64,000 nt of DNA from CP2-2F sp034432555. Its GTDB lineage: Bacteria; Chloroflexota; Anaerolineae; Aggregatilineales; UBA2796. Every line of letters starts with the position of its first letter. Position 1 is the stretch's first letter. The translations under genes and the position numbers were made by a program. The stretch covers positions 62,001 through 126,000 of the forward strand of contig DAOUBW010000026.1 in NCBI GenBank assembly GCA_034432555.1, given 5' to 3'. Below are positions 60,489-64,000 of the stretch, one piece after another. The notes below the pieces were generated by a model. The model was not told where the DNA came from, ran no database searches, and saw only the letters and a program-made list of their open reading frames with translations.

Positions 60489-61301
60489 TTAACAGCCAAA
60501 CGGGATAGCGATATTATAGGGTATGCCACTTTCAAGCAATGTGTAGGTGATGGTTAGCGTGCCGCTGAGCTGCTTGCTGCCCTGAAAAATCGGCACAAGG
60601 GCGCTGTCAAGGCGCAGCGTCAGCGTGTAATCTGCCACAGCGTTTAGGCTTGGCACCAGCCATAAGTCACCAGAGGCAATGCTTACCCTGCCTCCTTGTG
60701 TCGGCTCAATCAGCGGCAGGTCAACCTCACTCGGCAAAAAGCCGTACTGCCACAATGCCATTTCGCGGGCTGTTTTGCGCGCATAAGTATGCCGCGCTTG
60801 GCGCACGCCGCCGATCAGGTCACCGGTGGTTAGTTCTGCCACACGGCGGCGGTTCGGCTCATCGGTCACAAGGCTGCATACGCCATTCTGATCCACAAAA
60901 TAGAAAGCGTTGCCCAAGCGCACGCCTTCCACATTGCGCCCGTCCGTCAGGGCGAAGGCATCACCTTCAGCGCGCAGCACCACACGGCGCTCACCGCTAA
61001 TCTGGTTACTGAAAATCTCGGCGCTCAGGCTGCCGCTAACCGCCTCTGTGGTGCCGGCGAAAAAGCCCTCAAAACGGATGATGAGCAGGGTGTGCCAATG
61101 CGGCAGTGCTTCAAGGTTACGGTCAATGGGTGCGAAGCGCACGCCTTGATCAAAGCCTGTGGGCGGCGCGTTTTGCGTCAGAAAATCGGCAGTTTGCACC
61201 ATCTCAAAGCTGCTCTGTGTGGGCAGCGGCGGCGCTTCGCAGCCGACAACTAGCAGGCAAGCAATCAGGCAGAGGGCAAGGGCAGCGTGCGCGCAGCGCA
61301 T
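60489..61301 (-). CDS. Hypothetical lipoprotein
   Basis: A 270-residue protein with a lipoprotein signal ending in the lipobox VVGC (Cys 21). The mature part alternates short strands, for example LIIRFEGFFAG, then SGERRVVLRAEGDAF and GNAFYFVDQNGVC, with one further cysteine in it. It has features of a LolA/LppX-type half-barrel, but I cannot support a family. It lies downstream of the epimerase gene with a 5-bp gap, so the two may be co-transcribed. Confidence 0.75.
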   Translation of the reverse strand: MRCAHAALALCLIACLLVVGCEAPPLPTQSSFEMVQTADFLTQNAPPTGFDQGVRFAPIDRNLEALPHWHTLLIIRFEGFFAGTTEAVSGSLSAEIFSNQISGERRVVLRAEGDAFALTDGRNVEGVRLGNAFYFVDQNGVCSLVTDEPNRRRVAELTTGDLIGGVRQARHTYARKTAREMALWQYGFLPSEVDLPLIEPTQGGRVSIASGDLWLVPSLNAVADYTLTLRLDSALVPIFQGSKQLSGTLTITYTLLESGIPYNIAIPFGC

Positions 61302-61306
61302 AAGGC

Positions 61307-62293
61307 TCAGCCTTTATCGTCGCTTAGGCGCGGTTTTTGGTAGGCGATGATCTGATCAATGGTCGTATCGAGTGGCGTGCTAGGCTGCCAGCCAATGCAG
61401 GCGCGAATTTTGGCAATATCTGGCACGCGGCGGCGCATGTCCTCAAAGCCTGCCTCATACGCCTGATCATACGGGATGAGTTGAATCTCGGACGTGCTGC
61501 CCGTGCGCGCCTTGATGCGCTCTGCCAATTGGTAGATGCTCACTTCCTCGCTGGCGCCGATATTGAAAACTTCGCCATCCACATTCGGCGCTTCGCCCAA
61601 GCCAATGATCGCCTGCACCACATCGTTCACGTTGCAAAAGCAGCGCTGTTGATTGCCATCGCCATAGACTTGAATCGGCTCACTTTTCAGCGCCCAGCGC
61701 ACAAAGCGCGGCACGACCATGCCATAATGCCCGCGTTGGCGCGCACCGACTGTATTGAACAAGCGGAAGATAACGACAGGCAGCTCAGCAGCACGGTGAT
61801 AGGCAAGTGCTAGAAATTCGTCTAGCTCTTTGGAGGCGGCGTAGCTCCAACGGCTTTTGGTGGTCGGTCCGAGCGTGCGGTCGTCATCTTCGCTGAACGG
61901 CACTTTCTCATTTTTGCCGTATACCTCACTGGTGGAAGCAACCAACACCTTGCGCCGATAGCGACGTGCCGTTTTCATGACGACCTCTGTGCCGCCGACG
62001 TTGATCTCAATCGTGTCAATCGGTGAGCTGACAATGTTCAACACACCGACGGCTGCGGCAAGGTGGTAGATGACATCGCACTCGCTCACTAGACGATCCA
62101 TGACTGCTGCATTGCGAATGTCCTCAATGGCGTACCGAAAGCCGATGCGCTTTTCTAAAGGTGCAATGTTTTCAAAGCGCCCAGTGCTTAGGTTATCAAT
62201 CACGGTCACTTCATAGCCACGATTCAGTAGTTGCTCGGCAAGGTGGCTGCCAATAAAGCCTGCGCCGCCCGTGATGAGTGCGCGTATTGTCAT
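61307..62293 (-). CDS. NAD-dependent epimerase/dehydratase (NDP-sugar)
   Basis: An extended short-chain dehydrogenase of 328 residues. TGGAGFIGSHLAEQLL binds NAD. STSEVYGKNEKVPFSED gives the catalytic Ser, with YAASKELDE the YxxxK. RLFNTVGARQRGHYGMVV is the substrate loop. The pattern is closest to UDP-glucuronate decarboxylase or UDP-glucose epimerases, but the sugar cannot be fixed. It may serve the surface glycan genes encoded about 11 kb to the left. Confidence 0.88.
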   Translation of the reverse strand: MTIRALITGGAGFIGSHLAEQLLNRGYEVTVIDNLSTGRFENIAPLEKRIGFRYAIEDIRNAAVMDRLVSECDVIYHLAAAVGVLNIVSSPIDTIEINVGGTEVVMKTARRYRRKVLVASTSEVYGKNEKVPFSEDDDRTLGPTTKSRWSYAASKELDEFLALAYHRAAELPVVIFRLFNTVGARQRGHYGMVVPRFVRWALKSEPIQVYGDGNQQRCFCNVNDVVQAIIGLGEAPNVDGEVFNIGASEEVSIYQLAERIKARTGSTSEIQLIPYDQAYEAGFEDMRRRVPDIAKIRACIGWQPSTPLDTTIDQIIAYQKPRLSDDKG

Positions 62294-62471
62294 TATATGT
62301 GTTCATCCTCTCTGAGTCGGTCAGGCGCTCATTATGCCGCATTAGCGCATGAAACGCAACGCTGCATACGCCTTCCAAAGGCACACTCTTGCAACGTTTG
62401 CCCGAACGTGGTACGCTGCATAGCGTATTTCGCATAAATCCCAAGCCACATCACAGGCGGCAAAGCGCATT

Positions 62472-63890
62472 ATGAGCCTCATCACAATGAAGTTTGGCGG
62501 CACCTCGATGGGTAACCATGACACCATCGCGCAGGTTGCCCGCATTATCCTTGACCAGCAGCGGCAAGGCAACCGCATTCTCACAGTCGTCTCTGCCATG
62601 AGCGGCGTCACCGATAAACTCAAGGAAGCGGCGCGCAGTGCTGCCACCGGTGACGAATCCGCACACTATAGCATTGTGGCGGAACTCCGTCAGCGCCACC
62701 GCGAAACAGCCGAACAGCTTGTCAACGATGAGATGATTAAGCAAGGGCTGTTCGATGAACTGGATACCATGCTGGATACGCTGAATGCCATGTGTCACAG
62801 CATTGCCGTGCTGCGCGAGATCACGCCACGCGGTATGGATTTGATCATGAGCTTTGGCGAACGCTTCAGCGCACGTCTGCTTGCCGCGCACCTGCGCGAT
62901 TTGGGCAATGCGGCACTTGCCATTGATGCCAGCACCTTGATCGTGACCGATGACAACTTCCAAGATGCTGCACCGCTGATGGATGAGACGCGCCAGCGCG
63001 TGAAGCAGTTCCTGATCCCTTACCTTGAAAGCGGCTCGCTGCCTATCGTGACGGGCTACATCGGCGCCACACGCGATGGCATCATCACCACGCTTGGGCG
63101 CGGCGCCAGCGATTTCAGCGGTGCTATTCTCGGTGCGGCGGTAGAGACTGACCACCTGTGGATTTACACAGATGTGGATGGTATTATGACCACAGATCCG
63201 CGCCTTGTGCCGACGGCGCGTGTGATCCGCACCCTAAGCTACGGCGAAGTGGGTGAACTTGCCTATTTCGGCGCGAAAGTGCTACATCCTAAGACAGTGC
63301 AGCCGATGATCGACCGTGAAGCGCCCGTCCGTGTGCGGAACACCTTCAACCCAACCGATCCCGGCACACTTATTCAGCCGCAAGCACAGATCACGCCCGG
63401 CGCCGTAAAAGCGGTCACCGTTATCCGCGATGTCAGCCTGATCTCTGTCGAAGGGCGCGGCATGGTCGGCGTGCCGGGCGTGGCAGGGCGCACCTTTATG
63501 GCGGTGGCGCGCATCGGTGTGAGCATCCTGCTCATCTCACAAGCCTCTTCCGAGCAAAGTTTTTGCTTCATCGTGCCAAGCGATCGCACCTCACAGGTGC
63601 TGGATGCCATCCGCAAAGAGTTGCGCGTTGAGTTAGAACGGCGCGATGTGGATCGGGTTTGGGCACGTGAGGATGTGGTCATCATCACGACAGTGGGCGC
63701 AGGAATGCGCGGAATGCCCGGTGTGGCGGCGCGGGTGGCGGGCGCTTTGGCAGCGCGCACCATCAACATTTTGGTGATTGCACAAGGCTCTAGCGAGTAC
63801 AGCATCTCGCTGGTGGTGCGCGCAGAAGAAGCCACTGAGGCAGTGCGCGCCTTGCATGAACTGATCGTTATGGACACTGACGAAGCGTAG
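62472..63890 (+). CDS. lysC: Aspartate kinase
   Basis: First step of the aspartate family pathway (lysine, threonine, methionine). MKFGGTSMGN is the kinase signature, SFGERFSARLLA and GRGASDFSGA the aspartate/ATP site, and ARVIRTLSYGEVGELAYFGAKVLHPKT (in parts) the regulatory start. The last 150 residues hold two ACT domains (VGVPGVAGRTFMAVA and MRGMPGVAARVAGALA) for feedback control. No lysine riboswitch is seen in the 178-bp leader. The mtnA start is 29 bp downstream, so the methionine link is sensible. Confidence 0.94.
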   Translation: MSLITMKFGGTSMGNHDTIAQVARIILDQQRQGNRILTVVSAMSGVTDKLKEAARSAATGDESAHYSIVAELRQRHRETAEQLVNDEMIKQGLFDELDTMLDTLNAMCHSIAVLREITPRGMDLIMSFGERFSARLLAAHLRDLGNAALAIDASTLIVTDDNFQDAAPLMDETRQRVKQFLIPYLESGSLPIVTGYIGATRDGIITTLGRGASDFSGAILGAAVETDHLWIYTDVDGIMTTDPRLVPTARVIRTLSYGEVGELAYFGAKVLHPKTVQPMIDREAPVRVRNTFNPTDPGTLIQPQAQITPGAVKAVTVIRDVSLISVEGRGMVGVPGVAGRTFMAVARIGVSILLISQASSEQSFCFIVPSDRTSQVLDAIRKELRVELERRDVDRVWAREDVVIITTVGAGMRGMPGVAARVAGALAARTINILVIAQGSSEYSISLVVRAEEATEAVRALHELIVMDTDEA

Positions 63891-63919
63891 GATTTGCACG
63901 AAAAAGGTGGTAGGGGCGG

Positions 63920-64000
63920 TTGATCCGAACGGTTGAGTGGCATGAAGGGCGCGTGCGTCTGGTTGATCAGCGGCGGCTGCCGTGGACATTGGCGCATCTT
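63920..64000 (+). CDS. mtnA: S-methyl-5-thioribose-1-phosphate isomerase, 5' end only
   Basis: Only the first 27 codons lie in the window. The frame TTG ATC CGA ACG runs open to the edge and reads IRTVEWHEGRVRLVDQ then RRLPWTLAHL, the conserved N-terminus of MtnA in methionine salvage. TTG at 63920 is the only plausible start and follows a GGTGG-containing purine-rich stretch. It is 29 bp after lysC. Confidence 0.8.
   Translation, partial: MIRTVEWHEGRVRLVDQRRLPWTLAHL

Noticed and set aside
62294..62471. A lysine riboswitch before lysC
   Set aside because: The gap is short, no long multi-helix aptamer pattern is visible, and half of it must serve the divergent epimerase gene.

Overview
The window looks like a chromosomal segment of a free-living bacterium, most likely a member of the Chloroflexota (Anaerolineae-like). 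This is inferred from the mix of genes: membrane Ser/Thr kinases with large extracytoplasmic tails, roadblock/LC7 and DUF2085-type proteins, many lipoproteins, and branched-chain 2-oxoacid dehydrogenase and F420-type reductase families. No 16S rRNA gene is present, so the assignment is tentative. The segment is compact. Genes lie in short runs on both strands, with many 4-20 bp overlaps and sigma70-like promoters in the gaps. I see no CRISPR array, insertion sequence, prophage or integration site.

Layout. 1-4.6 kb: a cut-off GH18-like membrane protein, arginase, a DUF2085 membrane protein, agmatinase and a small internally duplicated protein. 4.6-9.2 kb (minus strand): glgC, an MFS exporter and its TetR regulator with a clear promoter/operator, and ribF. 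9.2-9.7 kb is a gene-free gap holding a composite inverted repeat. 9.7-13.4 kb: a Ser/Thr kinase with a putative sensor tail and a MacB/FtsX-type permease whose ribosome-binding site lies inside a hairpin. 13.4-21.9 kb (minus strand): a giant FtsK translocase with FG-rich disordered linkers, an M1 metallopeptidase lipoprotein, and an 802-residue protein that I read as a divergent HxxxD acyltransferase. 22-25.5 kb: a zinc-ribbon/NHL membrane protein, xseA-xseB and a SET-domain protein. 25.5-31.5 kb: a methyltransferase/glycosyltransferase/flippase-like unit, a UPF0173 hydrolase, a methyltransferase plus thioredoxin-like pair, and a flavin reductase. 32.45 kb: tRNA-Val(CAC) with promoter and terminator.

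32.6-38.1 kb is the most interesting region. It holds a sensor histidine kinase, a pseudo-receiver/roadblock protein, a second membrane Ser/Thr kinase and a tail-anchored TPR protein in one direction, probably one signalling module. 38.2-42.1 kb (minus strand): a 2-oxoacid dehydrogenase operon (E1 alpha, E1 beta, E2) with two small trailing genes. 42.3-46.7 kb: a complete polyamine importer (ATPase, two permeases, binding protein), which fits the ureohydrolases at the left end. 46.9-52.1 kb: two GT39-like glycosyltransferases, dTDP-glucose 4,6-dehydratase, a MaoC hydratase and a metallo-beta-lactamase-fold enzyme. 52.1-57.8 kb (minus strand): ftsW, murG, a CvpA-like protein, an SLC13-type transporter and a lytic transglycosylase, mostly cell-wall and division work. 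57.9-64 kb: a nitroreductase-family protein, an RlmI-type methyltransferase, an SH3-domain secreted protein, a lipoprotein, an NDP-sugar epimerase, aspartate kinase and the first 27 codons of mtnA.

All family calls come from reading translated sequence and recalled family motifs. No database search was run.
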